DNA of 64,000 bases. Source: Lewinella sp. W8. GTDB lineage: Bacteria > Bacteroidota > Bacteroidia > Chitinophagales > Saprospiraceae. Below are positions 41,814 to 51,959 of the stretch, piece by piece. The notes beneath the pieces are model-generated. The model ran no database searches, was not told where the DNA came from, and saw only the letters and a program-made list of their open reading frames with translations. The DNA lies in the NCBI RefSeq assembly GCF_004375085.3, contig NZ_SNAQ03000002.1:428537-492536 (forward strand). Reading direction: 5' to 3'. The translations under genes and the position numbers were made by a program. The first letter of the stretch is position 1. Each line of letters opens with the position of its first letter.

Positions 41814-44800
41814 ATGGTTTCCTCCTCTCTAGTGGATCTCTTTCGTGAACGTATTCTGGTACTGGATGGCGCCATGGGCAGCCTGATCCAGGGCTACGGT
41901 CTCACCGAAAAAGACTATCGAAAGGGCTACTTCGAAGACCATCCCAGTGATCTAAAGGGCAACCACGACTTGCTCGTCCTGACCCGGCCAGACGTCATCG
42001 GCCAAATTCACCGACAGTACCTGGAAGCCGGAGCAGACCTGATTGAGACCAACACCTTTTCCGGCACCAGCATCGCCCAGGAAGATTACGGCACCCAGGA
42101 AATCGTGTACGAGATGAACGTAGCGGCCGCCCGGGTTGCCCGGGAAGCTGCTGATGAATACACGGCAAAAAACCCCAGTAAACCCCGTTTCGTGGCCGGG
42201 GCCGTGGGCCCCACCAATCGAACCCTTTCCATCAGTCCCGACGTCAACAATCCGGGTTTTCGCGCCGTGACCTTCACCGAACTGGCCGATGCCTACTACA
42301 CCCAGATCAGGGGCTTGGCCGACGGTGGCGCCGACCTGATTTTGATCGAAACCATCTTCGATACCCTCAACGCCAAGGCAGCACTCTTTGCACTGGAGCG
42401 GGTGCGGGGAGAAATCAACCGGGAACTTCCCGTCATGATTTCCGGCACCATTACGGACGCCAGTGGACGGACGCTCAGCGGACAAACGGTGGAAGCCTTC
42501 TACATCTCCGTGGCGCACGCCAACCCCCTGTGCGTCGGGCTCAACTGCGCCCTCGGGGCGCAGGAGATGCGGGCCCACCTGGCGGCCCTGAGCAAGGTAG
42601 CCAACTGCAACGTCCACGCCTACCCCAATGCCGGGCTGCCCAACGAAATGGGTGAGTACGATCAGGGGGCCGACGAAATGCAGTCCTACATCCGTGACTT
42701 CGCCGCCAGCGGTTTTGTCAACCTCATCGGGGGGTGCTGCGGTACCACCCCGGAACACATTCGTCAAATGGCCCTCGCGGTGGAGGGAGTTGCCCCAAGG
42801 GACATTCCCGAATTACCCCGGTACACCCGGCTCTCTGGCCTGGAACCGCTGGAAATTCGCCCCGAGACCAATTTCGTCAACGTAGGGGAACGGACTAACG
42901 TAACGGGGTCACGGAAATTTGCCCGCCTGATCAAATCTGACGACTACGAAACGGCGCTGGACGTTGCCCGTGACCAGGTGGAAGGCGGCGCTCAGGTGAT
43001 CGACGTAAACATGGACGAAGGGCTGCTGGATTCGAAAGAGGCCATGGTCAAATTCCTCAACCTCGTCATGGCCGAGCCCGACATTGCGAAACTGCCCATC
43101 ATGATTGACAGCTCCAAATGGGAGGTCATCGAAGCGGGGCTGCAATGCGTCCAGGGAAAATGCATCGTCAATTCCATCAGCCTGAAGGAGGGAGAAGACG
43201 AATTTCTTCGTCAGGCACGCCTCGTGCGGCAATACGGTGCCGCGGCCGTCGTGATGGCCTTCGACGAAACCGGGCAAGCCGACACCATCGATCGGAAGGT
43301 GGAAATTTGTCAGCGCGCCTATAAGCTACTGGTAGAACAAGCCAATTTCCCCCCCGAGGATATCATTTTCGATCCCAATATTTTTGCCGTGGCCACGGGG
43401 ATCGACGAGCACAACAATTATGGCGTCGACTTCATCGAAGCCACCAGAACGATCAAGGCGACCTGTCCGGGCGCCAAGGTAAGCGGCGGGGTCAGCAACG
43501 TTAGTTTTTCCTTCCGGGGGAACAACGTAGTACGCGAAGCCATGCACTCCGCCTTTCTGTACCACGCCATCCGTGCCGGAATGGACATGGGCATCGTCAA
43601 TGCCGGACTCATTGAGGTCTACGAGGATATCCCCGACGATCTGCTTGTCCGGGTGGAGGACGTGCTGCTCAACCGCCGTCCGGACGCTACGGAGCGCCTG
43701 ACGGACTTTGCCGAGAGCGTCCGCGATGCCGGTGGCCGTTCGGTCACCAAAGACCTTGCCTGGCGGGAAAGCACCGTGGAAGAAAGACTGCGACACAGCC
43801 TGGTGCGAGGAATTACGGAATTCATTACCGAGGATACCGAAGAGGCGCGTCAAAAATACCCACGTCCACTGCACGTCATTGAAGGCCCCCTGATGGACGG
43901 CATGAACGTGGTGGGAGACCTCTTTGGCTCCGGCAAAATGTTTCTCCCCCAGGTGGTAAAAAGCGCCCGGGTGATGAAACAGGCGGTGGCGTATTTGCAG
44001 CCGTTTATTGAGGCAGAACGGGAATCCCTCTCCCCCAACCCCCGTCCGACAGGCCATCAGGCCGGGCGGGCCTCTCCAGACGCGCCCGAGGCGCTGGAGA
44101 GGGGAGCACAAAGTTCCTCCCAACGCCACTACAAGGGCACCATCCTCCTGGCCACGGTTAAGGGCGACGTTCACGACATCGGTAAAAATATCGTGGGCGT
44201 TGTGCTGGCCTGCAACAACTATGAAATCATCGACCTGGGGGTCATGGTGCCCGCCAACAAGATTCTTGACGAAGCCCAGCGAGTGGGCGCCGACATCATC
44301 GGACTAAGCGGGCTCATCACCCCTTCCCTCGACGAGATGGTCACCGTCGCCACGGAAATGGAGCGCCGCGGTATGACTACTCCCCTGCTGATCGGTGGCG
44401 CAACCACCAGCAAGACGCACACCGCGCTGAAGGTTCAGCCCGCCTACACCGGTGGCCCCACGGTGCACGTGCTCGATGCCAGTCGGGCGGTTACCGTAGC
44501 GGGTAAATTACTGGATGGCACGACGGCAGATCAGGAAGCCTATGGCCAACAAATTGCGGAAGAATACGAACGGGTTCGGGAACACCGGGCGCGCCAAAAG
44601 GGTGGGAAAAAATTCCTTTCCATTCAGGACGCCCGGGCTAACCAGCTCCAACTAAACTGGGCCGATTATACCCCGCCAAAGCCAACCTTCCTCGGCACCA
44701 AAGTTTTTGGAGACTATCCCCTGGAGGAACTGGTCGATTATATTGACTGGACGCCCTTCTTCAGCAGCTGGGGGCTTGCGGGTAAATTCCCGGCCATCCT

Positions 44801-45590
44801 AACCGACGAAGTGGTGGGGGCGGAAGCGACAAAACTCTACCACGAAGCCCGGGAAATGCTTACGACCCTCGTCCGCGAGCAGTGGCTACGGGCAAGGGCG
44901 GTGATTGGATTTTTTCCCGCTAACGGGGACGCGGCTACCGACACCATCGAGGTCTATGCGGATGAGGCGCGAGCGCAGGTGCAAAGTTCTCTGTTTCACC
45001 TTCGGCAGCAGGCCAAAAAGGCTGCCGGTCGTCCCAACCTCTCCCTCGTGGATTACCTCGCACCCACCGGCAGCGGACTACCGGATTATCTGGGGGGATT
45101 TGCCGTCACGGCGGGCATTGGCATCGAGGAACATCTCGCTCGTTTTGAGGCCGCCCACGATGACTACAGTGCCATCATGCTCAAGGCCCTGGCCGATCGG
45201 CTGGCCGAAGCCTTCGCCGAACGGATGCACGAGCGGGTGCGGAAGGAATTCTGGGCCTACGCCCCGGAGGAAACGCTGGAAAACGAGTCCCTGATCGCCG
45301 AGCAGTATCGGGGAATCCGACCAGCACCCGGCTACCCGGCCTGTCCGGAACACAGCGAAAAGGTGAAACTCTGGGAATTGCTGGACGTCAAAGCAACCAC
45401 CGGCATCGAGCTCACCGAAAGCATGGCCATGTACCCCGCCAGTAGCGTAAGTGGGTGGTACCTCAGTCACCCGGAAGCGAAATACTTCACCGTCCGGGGA
45501 ATTCAGGAAGATCAGGCGGCCGACTACGCCGAGCGCAAGCAATGGGACGAGGAAACCGCCAGCCGTTGGCTGGCCGCCATCAAGGGGTAA
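41814..45590 (+). CDS. metH: Cobalamin-dependent methionine synthase with in-frame palindromic insert
   Basis: 1,258 residues from the ATG at 41814 ([20 protein letters not shown]); the upstream ATG at 41655 would add 53 unrelated residues. Homocysteine domain with zinc ligands Cys245 (GLNCALG), Cys308 and Cys309 (GGCCGTTP); pterin domain (about 350-640; [29 protein letters not shown]); B12 domain with lower-ligand His787 ([11 protein letters not shown]); reactivation domain ending [15 protein letters not shown]. It methylates homocysteine from methyl-THF. Between the cap helix (PFIEAER) and the B12 domain sits an extra Pro/Arg-rich segment, residues about 738-770, absent from E. coli MetH and encoded by palindromic DNA. 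All known catalytic motifs are otherwise intact. No B12 or SAM riboswitch was found upstream. Confidence 0.96.
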   Translation: MVSSSLVDLFRERILVLDGAMGSLIQGYGLTEKDYRKGYFEDHPSDLKGNHDLLVLTRPDVIGQIHRQYLEAGADLIETNTFSGTSIAQEDYGTQEIVYEMNVAAARVAREAADEYTAKNPSKPRFVAGAVGPTNRTLSISPDVNNPGFRAVTFTELADAYYTQIRGLADGGADLILIETIFDTLNAKAALFALERVRGEINRELPVMISGTITDASGRTLSGQTVEAFYISVAHANPLCVGLNCALGAQEMRAHLAALSKVANCNVHAYPNAGLPNEMGEYDQGADEMQSYIRDFAASGFVNLIGGCCGTTPEHIRQMALAVEGVAPRDIPELPRYTRLSGLEPLEIRPETNFVNVGERTNVTGSRKFARLIKSDDYETALDVARDQVEGGAQVIDVNMDEGLLDSKEAMVKFLNLVMAEPDIAKLPIMIDSSKWEVIEAGLQCVQGKCIVNSISLKEGEDEFLRQARLVRQYGAAAVVMAFDETGQADTIDRKVEICQRAYKLLVEQANFPPEDIIFDPNIFAVATGIDEHNNYGVDFIEATRTIKATCPGAKVSGGVSNVSFSFRGNNVVREAMHSAFLYHAIRAGMDMGIVNAGLIEVYEDIPDDLLVRVEDVLLNRRPDATERLTDFAESVRDAGGRSVTKDLAWRESTVEERLRHSLVRGITEFITEDTEEARQKYPRPLHVIEGPLMDGMNVVGDLFGSGKMFLPQVVKSARVMKQAVAYLQPFIEAERESLSPNPRPTGHQAGRASPDAPEALERGAQSSSQRHYKGTILLATVKGDVHDIGKNIVGVVLACNNYEIIDLGVMVPANKILDEAQRVGADIIGLSGLITPSLDEMVTVATEMERRGMTTPLLIGGATTSKTHTALKVQPAYTGGPTVHVLDASRAVTVAGKLLDGTTADQEAYGQQIAEEYERVREHRARQKGGKKFLSIQDARANQLQLNWADYTPPKPTFLGTKVFGDYPLEELVDYIDWTPFFSSWGLAGKFPAILTDEVVGAEATKLYHEAREMLTTLVREQWLRARAVIGFFPANGDAATDTIEVYADEARAQVQSSLFHLRQQAKKAAGRPNLSLVDYLAPTGSGLPDYLGGFAVTAGIGIEEHLARFEAAHDDYSAIMLKALADRLAEAFAERMHERVRKEFWAYAPEETLENESLIAEQYRGIRPAPGYPACPEHSEKVKLWELLDVKATTGIELTESMAMYPASSVSGWYLSHPEAKYFTVRGIQEDQAADYAERKQWDEETASRWLAAIKG
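44025..44106. repeat. Palindromic element inserted in frame in metH
   Basis: The core hairpin is CCTCTCCAG-A-CGC (44071-44083), loop GCCCGAG, GCG-CTGGAGAGG (44091-44102). An outer CCCTCTCCCC (44026-44035) faces GGAGAGGGGAG. The length keeps the reading frame and encodes [20 protein letters not shown] and about a dozen more residues. It resembles palindromic intergenic elements carried into coding sequence. Confidence 0.75.
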
Positions 45591-45656
45591 ACTATCCCCC
45601 GGCGGAAACTTATTTCCCGCCCCGGAACATTAATGGGCTGACGTAACCTCAGCACC

Positions 45657-46214
45657 GTGGAAATTGGTCGTAAAATCAGGGAACTATCCGCCCGCAAGAT
45701 TCACCAAATCTTGCGGGAGCACCATCGCTACACCGATTTCAACCGGCTCGGCTTGTTCCGCGGTATTCTGGAATCCGAAAAGCTAACCCTTGAGCAAAAG
45801 CAAAGTCTGAAGGAGGCCGCCGTTGCGGCCTTCCCCAAATACTACGACTTTCTCATCCTGAAAGATCCCGATACCTGGGATCAACTGGAGCACCTGGGTC
45901 AGGAACGCCTGCAGCCTGAGCTACGCCGCGACTGGCAGGACATTCGGCGCCGGCAAAAAAGTATGCTCCGGGAAAAGCGGCTGCGTCACCGAAATTTCGG
46001 TGTGTACAGTAAGCACCTCTGCGGATACGATCACTGCCGCTATAACGGCAGCATGGTGAAGGCAAAACATTCCCCCCGCTACGGGTACGAAATGCATTTT
46101 GATTCCGATCATCGACGCAGCCCGCACTTCCTGGCGGAAAAAGAAGTCCGCCGGAAGCGAGCCAAACGAGCACGGCAATGGCTTACGGATTGGCGGGAGG
46201 AAGATCAGCCCTGA
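45657..46214 (+). CDS. Basic protein of unknown function
   Basis: 185 residues from a GTG at 45657, about 50 bp after metH. The N-terminal half is helical (IRELSARKIHQILREHHRYT). The C-terminal half is very basic (RRRQKSMLREKRLRHRNFGV, then VRRKRAKRARQWLTDW) with HLCGYDHCRYNGSMVK, which could be a metal- or nucleic-acid-binding loop but does not match a motif I can name. No signal or membrane segment. The consistent codon use supports a real gene. Confidence 0.65.
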   Translation: MEIGRKIRELSARKIHQILREHHRYTDFNRLGLFRGILESEKLTLEQKQSLKEAAVAAFPKYYDFLILKDPDTWDQLEHLGQERLQPELRRDWQDIRRRQKSMLREKRLRHRNFGVYSKHLCGYDHCRYNGSMVKAKHSPRYGYEMHFDSDHRRSPHFLAEKEVRRKRAKRARQWLTDWREEDQP

Positions 46215-46397
46215 GTCAAACAGACGTTAATTAAAGCCTAATATCCACTCTGCGGGGTACCGTGGGCGTATATTCGTGGTGAGGCTTGTCTATTTACCGT
46301 TTTTTTGATGAGAAATTGCCCCGCTGGGGGCCTCTTCATCCCACGTTACGGATAGACTGACCAGCCCGCGCTCAGAAAACTACTTGATCTATCCGGT

Positions 46398-47549
46398 ATG
46401 GCAAAAACCTTACCCCTGTTTCTTTTACTGGTCCTCTCCTTCACGGTGTCCGCTCAGATTACCCTGACCACCAATTATTTCCCCATGGCCGGAGATACCC
46501 TTCGGTTTAGTGTGGCGGACAGCACCAGCACGGTGGGCGTAGACCTGCTGACCGCCGGTCCGGACCGCAGCTGGGATTTTGGCACCCTCGTCCCCCGCTT
46601 CAACTTTACGGAACCGGTGGAGTCAACGGCTGGTGACACCCTATTCCCCAATGCCGACGTACGTATCCGCACCAACGTGGTCAACCTGAGCTATTACGAA
46701 CTCACCGACAGCAGTTTTAACCTGGTCGGTGTGCGGGGTCGACTGGATATTTTCCCCGACTTCGAATTGGTTACCCCCGTTTCCCCACAACGCCCCGCAC
46801 GGCGGGCTCCGCTTACCTACGAAAACTCCTTCATGACCCAAACGGCCAATTCCGTGGTCGTTTCTCCGGATAGCCTGCCCCAAACCATCCTCATCCTTTT
46901 GGGTGATGCCATTAGTGGCGTGGACTCCATCCGGATCACGACCATCTCCACCCGGGAAGACGAAATCGATGCTTACGGTGACCTTACCCTTAACGGCACC
47001 TCCTACGAGGTGCTGCGCGAAAAACGGGTAGAAACGATCAACACCCGCATCGCCTTTAAGACGGGCATTTTACCTTTCCTTGACGTCACCCCCATCGTTC
47101 AATCCCTCAGCGGAGAACTCGGACAGTTCCTCGGGGAGCAGGAGCCCACCCTCACCTACATCTTCTGGAGCGATAACAGCATTGACCCCATCGCCACCGT
47201 GGAGGCGGATATGGAAACGCAGACGGCCACCTCCATTTCCTACAAGCGGGCGGGCACGACCAGTTCCACTTCCGGCCCCCGCCGGGATCAGGCCTCCATC
47301 TCCGTATACCCCAACCCGGCACAGCAGCGGGCCACCTTCGAAATCGAAGGTCTTACCGGTGGAGAACACTCCCTGTACCTGATCAGCATGACCGGACAAA
47401 AGGTGGCCACCCGCCACTTCAGCCCCCTGGGAGATCAGACGCGCATCACCATTGACGTGAGCCAATTGCCGCGCGGCATCTACCTCTACAGCTTGCGCAA
47501 CGACCGCGGTCGTACGCTCGCCACCAAACGCTTGTTGGTCGGGCGGTAA
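46398..47549 (+). CDS. Secreted protein with T9SS type A sorting domain
   Basis: 383 residues. Signal peptide (MAKTLPLFLLLVLSFTVSAQ). The body (about 21-300) is beta-rich without a recognisable catalytic domain (TLTTNYFPMAGDTLRFSVAD type strands). The C-terminal ~75 residues are a type A sorting domain (SISVYPNPAQQRATFEIEGL, LYLISMTGQKVATRHF, GIYLYSLRNDRGRTLATKRL). It should be secreted by the type IX system. Convergent with the epimerase gene (4-bp gap). Function unknown. Confidence 0.88.
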   Translation: MAKTLPLFLLLVLSFTVSAQITLTTNYFPMAGDTLRFSVADSTSTVGVDLLTAGPDRSWDFGTLVPRFNFTEPVESTAGDTLFPNADVRIRTNVVNLSYYELTDSSFNLVGVRGRLDIFPDFELVTPVSPQRPARRAPLTYENSFMTQTANSVVVSPDSLPQTILILLGDAISGVDSIRITTISTREDEIDAYGDLTLNGTSYEVLREKRVETINTRIAFKTGILPFLDVTPIVQSLSGELGQFLGEQEPTLTYIFWSDNSIDPIATVEADMETQTATSISYKRAGTTSSTSGPRRDQASISVYPNPAQQRATFEIEGLTGGEHSLYLISMTGQKVATRHFSPLGDQTRITIDVSQLPRGIYLYSLRNDRGRTLATKRLLVGR

Positions 47550-47553
47550 CGCC

Positions 47554-48681
47554 TTAACCTTCAATCACGATACACTTAAGTTCCCTTAAATACTCCGCAC
47601 GGGGTGTTGCGGCCAGGCCATTTCCCGGCCCCAGGGCCACCCGCCCACCTTCACCGTAGGACATTCCTCCTTCAATGGGGTCGATGGCCTGCATGAGGGG
47701 CGTATCGAAGTCAAAATATTTAACTCCCGGATCGGCACAAGCCAGGTGAGCCGCAGCGGTAAATCCCAGACGACTTTCCAGAAATCCTCCAAGCTGCACG
47801 GGAATTCCGTTTTCTTGGGCCAGTGCCAGCATTTTCCGCGCGCGGTAAAGCCCTCCGGACTTACTCAACTTGACGTTGATCTTATCCACCGCCTTCAACT
47901 CAATGAGTTGCTGGAGGTCCCGCTCGTCCCAGCAAGCTTCGTCGGCCATGATCGGGATGGGACTTCGGGAGCGCAAGTCCGGAAGCCGAAGAAACTGCCG
48001 GCGATGAATGGGCGCTTCACAGTGCTGAATCGGTAATCCCGCCAGATCGTTGAGGATGCCGATGGCCCGCTCGGTCGTCCAGCCCTGGTTCGCGTCCAGG
48101 CGGAGGGGAACCCCCGGGCCCACGGCCCGGGCGATGGCCCGCACCCGGGCCACGTCGGGGTCTACCGCAGCAGTCTGATCGGGAGGGCCGCCAAGTTTAA
48201 TCTTGATTACCGGGAAACCCTGCGCGACAATCCAGCGGGCCTTGGCAACCATGGCCTCCAGCGGGCCCAGACTGATGGTGTAGTCCGTAAACATCTCCCG
48301 GGGACTACTGCCCCCGAGGTAAGCATACAGCGGTACGCCTTCCGCCCGTGCAGCCAAATCATGGCAGGCCAGATCGAAGGCACTTTTGGCGCAGGCGTTT
48401 CCGACAATACCACAATCCATCAGCTGGTGAACGGTGGCCATATCCCGCGGATCCGCCCCCAGCAGCTGTCGGGCCAGGAACTTGCCAACGGCCATGACGC
48501 CGTCCATGGTTTCCCCGTGAATGGTCGGAAAGGGACTCGCTTCCCCCCAGCCCACTACCCCGGTATTGGTTTCCACCCTGACCAGCACGTTCTCGGCCTG
48601 CGTCAACGGGCCAAGCGCGATCACGAAGGGTTCCCGTAGCGCAATGGGGGAAGCAAACAGGGTAATCCGGATGATCTGCAC
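47554..48681 (-). CDS. Dipeptide epimerase (enolase superfamily, L-Ala-D/L-Glu epimerase type)
   Basis: 375 residues. N-terminal capping domain, then a TIM-like barrel with KIKLG (KxK, at about 195-199), LDANQGW (Asp), HCEAPI (Glu), MADEACWDER (Asp) and NVKLSKSGGLYRA (Lys), which are the Mg2+ and acid/base residues of the muconate-lactonizing subgroup. DFDTPLM at the C-terminus is typical of L-Ala-D/L-Glu and related dipeptide epimerases. It recycles murein dipeptides. Convergent with the T9SS cargo gene and divergent from the esterase gene. Confidence 0.88.
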   Translation of the reverse strand: MQIIRITLFASPIALREPFVIALGPLTQAENVLVRVETNTGVVGWGEASPFPTIHGETMDGVMAVGKFLARQLLGADPRDMATVHQLMDCGIVGNACAKSAFDLACHDLAARAEGVPLYAYLGGSSPREMFTDYTISLGPLEAMVAKARWIVAQGFPVIKIKLGGPPDQTAAVDPDVARVRAIARAVGPGVPLRLDANQGWTTERAIGILNDLAGLPIQHCEAPIHRRQFLRLPDLRSRSPIPIMADEACWDERDLQQLIELKAVDKINVKLSKSGGLYRARKMLALAQENGIPVQLGGFLESRLGFTAAAHLACADPGVKYFDFDTPLMQAIDPIEGGMSYGEGGRVALGPGNGLAATPRAEYLRELKCIVIEG

Positions 48682-48771
48682 GGGAATACTTGATGGTTAG
48701 AATCGCGCACTTAAGGTAGGGCAAGTCCGGGATTATTACCTTGGCATAAATCTATCACACATCCATCCTCT

Positions 48772-49677
48772 ATGTTTACCGGAACGGCTACCCCTTCCTT
48801 CTCCCTCAAGATTCGCGTGGCGCTCTGGTATTTCCTCGGCACCTGCGCGCTGGCGCCCTCAATGAACGTTGGCGTATTTACTGCCACCCTTCACGCCCAG
48901 CGAGCCCCCGCCAGCTACGAATACCAAACCCTCACCGACCTGTCCTACCGGCCGGAAAGTACCGACGCCTACGCCACGGAACGCTGCCGCCTGGACCTGT
49001 ACTACCCCGTCGACAGCGCCGGATTCGCCACCGTCGTCTACTTTCACGGCGGAGGTTTGAGCGCGGGAAACAAGTATCTCCCCAGCCAGTGGGAGGAGGA
49101 AGGTATCGCCGTGGCCACGGTGAACTATCGCCTACATCCGCGGGTAGAAAATCCCGTGTACACCCAGGATGCGGCCGCCTCGGTCGCCTGGGTGCTGGAC
49201 CACATTGAAGCCTACGGCGGGGATCCCTCCCGGGTCTACGTCAGCGGCCATTCCGCGGGCGGCTACCTGACCTCCATGATTGGTCTGGACACTACTTACC
49301 TGGCCGAGTTCGGGCACCACCCCGATAGCCTGGCGGGCCTGATTCCCTTCAGCGGGCACACCATTACCCACTTCACGCCCCGCAAAGAGCGCGGTCTGGA
49401 GTGGAACGACGTGGTGGTGGATAAATACGCCCCCATCTCCCACCTCCGCCCGGACGCGCCACCGATCCTGCTGGTGACCGGCGATCGCGAAAAGGAGCTC
49501 TTCGGGCGCTACGAAGAGACTGCCTTCTTCTGGCGGATGCTCAAGCTCAGCGGGCATCCGAACGTCATGCTGTTTGAAATGGAGGGCTTCCACCACGGCA
49601 ACATGATCATTCCGGGCTTCTCCCTGGCCCTGGATTTCATCCGGGGTCGCCTGGCCCCTCCTCCCGGCGGACAGTAG
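48772..49677 (+). CDS. Secreted alpha/beta-hydrolase (esterase)
   Basis: 301 residues. An N-terminal hydrophobic segment (LKIRVALWYFLGTCALAPSM) acts as signal peptide or anchor. Oxyanion-hole motif YFHGGGLSAG, nucleophile GHSAGGYLTSM, acid VTGDREKELFGRYE and His in GFHHGNMIIPG complete the catalytic set. It resembles BD-FAE / carboxylesterase-type hydrolases. It presumably cleaves esters in the periplasm. Confidence 0.9.
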   Translation: MFTGTATPSFSLKIRVALWYFLGTCALAPSMNVGVFTATLHAQRAPASYEYQTLTDLSYRPESTDAYATERCRLDLYYPVDSAGFATVVYFHGGGLSAGNKYLPSQWEEEGIAVATVNYRLHPRVENPVYTQDAAASVAWVLDHIEAYGGDPSRVYVSGHSAGGYLTSMIGLDTTYLAEFGHHPDSLAGLIPFSGHTITHFTPRKERGLEWNDVVVDKYAPISHLRPDAPPILLVTGDREKELFGRYEETAFFWRMLKLSGHPNVMLFEMEGFHHGNMIIPGFSLALDFIRGRLAPPPGGQ

Positions 49678-49696
49678 GCGATGCTACTGATCCTAA

Positions 49697-49834
49697 GCTG
49701 TTCCGTGAATTAACCCTTTGGCCATCAAGTCATTGAATTTCCCAGTAGCGGCAAGGCATGCCTTGCCGCTACCATTTGCCCCTTTGAACTGCCGCGATTC
49801 CGCAGGAATCGCTGATGAAACCTCACGGAACAGC
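49697..49834. repeat. Three-armed palindromic intergenic element
   Basis: An outer 12-bp pair GCTGTTCCGTGA / TCACGGAACAGC (49697-49708 with 49823-49834) encloses a perfect 26-bp palindrome (49746-49771, TAGCGGCAAGGCA / TGCCTTGCCGCTA) and a second hairpin GCGATTCC-GCA-GGAATCGC (49794-49812). The 138-bp block has no coding frame. It looks like a small non-autonomous repeat with a three-way-junction fold. Confidence 0.8.
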
Positions 49835-49849
49835 CTACCACTAATCCCC

Positions 49850-49857
49850 TATCTTTG
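49850..49857 (+). promoter_or_regulatory. -7 promoter element of the TPR/HTH gene
   Basis: TATCTTTG matches TAnnTTTG and lies 26 bp before the ATG at 49883. No -33 TTG is obvious. Confidence 0.5.
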
Positions 49858-49882
49858 TCTGGCCCCGTAGTCCCAAAATCAC

Positions 49883-51754
49883 ATGTTTCGTACCCTCCTA
49901 TTTGCGCTGCTTTTGCTGGGGTGTCCGTCCCTTTCCGGCCAGGATCAGCAACTGGTTGACAGCCTCGAAAATGCCCTGGAAGCCCTTCCCGAGGGGGATA
50001 CCCTCCGGGTGCTCACCCTCGTCGAGCTCTGGCGCGCGACCTCCAACAACGACCTTACCCAGGCGGCGGCATACGCCCGGCAGATGATTGAGGAAAGTAA
50101 AGCCATCGGCTATCCGAAGGGGGAAGCCACCGGCTATCAGCGCCTGGGCATCGTCCAGGATTTTCTGGGACTCAAGGACAGCGTCTTCCACAACTACGGC
50201 AAGGCCCTAAAGATTTATAATGAACTGGGCTGGCCGCGTTTGCAGGGCATCATGCTGTTCAACACCGCCATTCTTCACCAGGAATTCGGGGCCTACGACA
50301 GCGCCCAGTATTACCTGGCCGAGGCCGACGGGCGCTTCGAGCAGGGAGGCGAAAATTTCGTTGAACGCAGTGCCGTCAATAAACTCACCGCCAGCATTCA
50401 CCGCGAGCAGGGGCGCTTTGCCGACGCCCTGTCGGCCGCCCTGGTGTCCCGGGAACTGGCCGGGCTGGGTCAGGACTCCAGTCGGATGGCCGATGCGGAT
50501 CAGGAAATTGCCTTTGCCTATTACGAGCTCAACGACTACGACACGGCCGTTGAGTATTTTCTGGCCAGCCTGGAGTACTTCCGCCGGACGAACGACAACT
50601 ACTACGCTGCCGTCACCCTCATCAACCTTGCCTCGGCCTACCAGTTGAAGGGCCAGCCGGAGGCTGGGCTGGCCTACGGGGAGGAAGCCCTGCAGATGGT
50701 GCTGGACGGTAAGTTCGTTGATCTGGAATCCGACGTTCGCCGGACCACGGGGAATATCTACCGGGAGACGGGCGACCTGTCCGCCGCCAACCGCGAACTC
50801 TCGCTGGCCGAAGCGCTGAGCCGGGAGCTGGGGCACAACCGCGTGCTCTCCGAACTGCTCGCCTACCGCTCCGACGTGCTGCTCCAGCAGGGCAAGATCA
50901 CGGCCGCCGAACGGCTGGCCCGGGAATCCGTCCAGCTGAGCACCGAGCAGGGACAGATTGAATTTCTCATTTTTGCGCACGGCGTACTGGCCCGGGCGGC
51001 CGCCCGCCGGGGAGACTATGCCGCCGCTTACGGTCACCAACAAATCGTGCAGGAGAACCGGGACAGTATCTACCAGGCCGAGATCGCCGAAAAGATCGCC
51101 GAACTCACTTCGCTGTACGAAAAGGAAAAACAGGACCGGATTATTCAGGAACAGGAAAGCCAACTCGAGCTCCTGGAAACCCGGTCGCAGGTAGACCGGT
51201 TGCAGAAGACGGCGCTCGGTGCCGGGGTAGCCGCCCTACTCATCCTTCTGGCTGCGCTGTGGAACAACTTCCGGCAGCGATCCGCCCGACAGCAACTGGA
51301 AAAGGAACGCCTCGCCCAACGCATCACGAACCAGCAACGCCAACTGAGTACCCATGCTCTGCAGATGGCTCAGAAGAGTCAACTCCTCGATCAGCTCCGG
51401 GAGGAGCTGCACCAGATTCAGGGAGAGCGGCCGGGCGATCAGCACAAACTTGATCGGGTCCTCCGCGGGCTCAGTTCCGAATCGCGCATCGATCAGGATT
51501 GGGAACATTTCCGCAGCTACTTCCAGGGGGTACACGGTGACTTCGAGCGGCGGCTCCGGGCGGCCACGGAACAGAACCTGAGTCCGCGGGAGTTCCGGTT
51601 GGCTTCCCTCATCAAGATGCAGCTCAACAATCAGGAGATCGGCTCCATCCTGGGGGTTACTCAGGACAGCCTCTACAAGGCCAAATACCGCTTGCGGAAA
51701 AAGCTGCCGGCCGCCAGCGAAGGGGAGTTGGATGAATATTTGCGGGTTCTGTGA
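49883..51754 (+). CDS. TPR sensor-regulator with transmembrane helix and C-terminal HTH
   Basis: 623 residues. Signal peptide (MFRTLLFALLLLGCPSLSGQ), seven or more TPR-like repeats at about 40-400 (YYLAEADGRFEQGGENFVE, FAYYELNDYDTAVEYFLASL), a coiled coil, one transmembrane helix at about 440-460 (ALGAGVAALLILLAALWNNF), a second coiled coil and a LuxR/GerE-like helix-turn-helix at about 560-620 (SPREFRLASLIKMQLNNQEI, GSILGVTQDSLYKAKYRL). This periplasmic-TPR / cytoplasmic-HTH layout is a common Bacteroidota regulator of surface genes. It precedes the PorT-like/T9SS/toxin set and may control it. Confidence 0.88.
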   Translation: MFRTLLFALLLLGCPSLSGQDQQLVDSLENALEALPEGDTLRVLTLVELWRATSNNDLTQAAAYARQMIEESKAIGYPKGEATGYQRLGIVQDFLGLKDSVFHNYGKALKIYNELGWPRLQGIMLFNTAILHQEFGAYDSAQYYLAEADGRFEQGGENFVERSAVNKLTASIHREQGRFADALSAALVSRELAGLGQDSSRMADADQEIAFAYYELNDYDTAVEYFLASLEYFRRTNDNYYAAVTLINLASAYQLKGQPEAGLAYGEEALQMVLDGKFVDLESDVRRTTGNIYRETGDLSAANRELSLAEALSRELGHNRVLSELLAYRSDVLLQQGKITAAERLARESVQLSTEQGQIEFLIFAHGVLARAAARRGDYAAAYGHQQIVQENRDSIYQAEIAEKIAELTSLYEKEKQDRIIQEQESQLELLETRSQVDRLQKTALGAGVAALLILLAALWNNFRQRSARQQLEKERLAQRITNQQRQLSTHALQMAQKSQLLDQLREELHQIQGERPGDQHKLDRVLRGLSSESRIDQDWEHFRSYFQGVHGDFERRLRAATEQNLSPREFRLASLIKMQLNNQEIGSILGVTQDSLYKAKYRLRKKLPAASEGELDEYLRVL

Positions 51755-51959
51755 GCCGTCCGAAGCGGCGCTGACCAAGCTTGCCAAATTCTTAAAACCG
51801 CCGACGGAACCCGCATAAAGCCTGGCTTTGCGGGGATGTCCAGTAATTGTCCGGTAGCCATTCTTGGGCGCGGACGCGGGTGCCGTCATCTTTGGGAAAG
51901 AGCCGGGTGCCACCTTGAACACCCGGTTTGCGAATACCTCATCCCAAATTCTCGCCATC

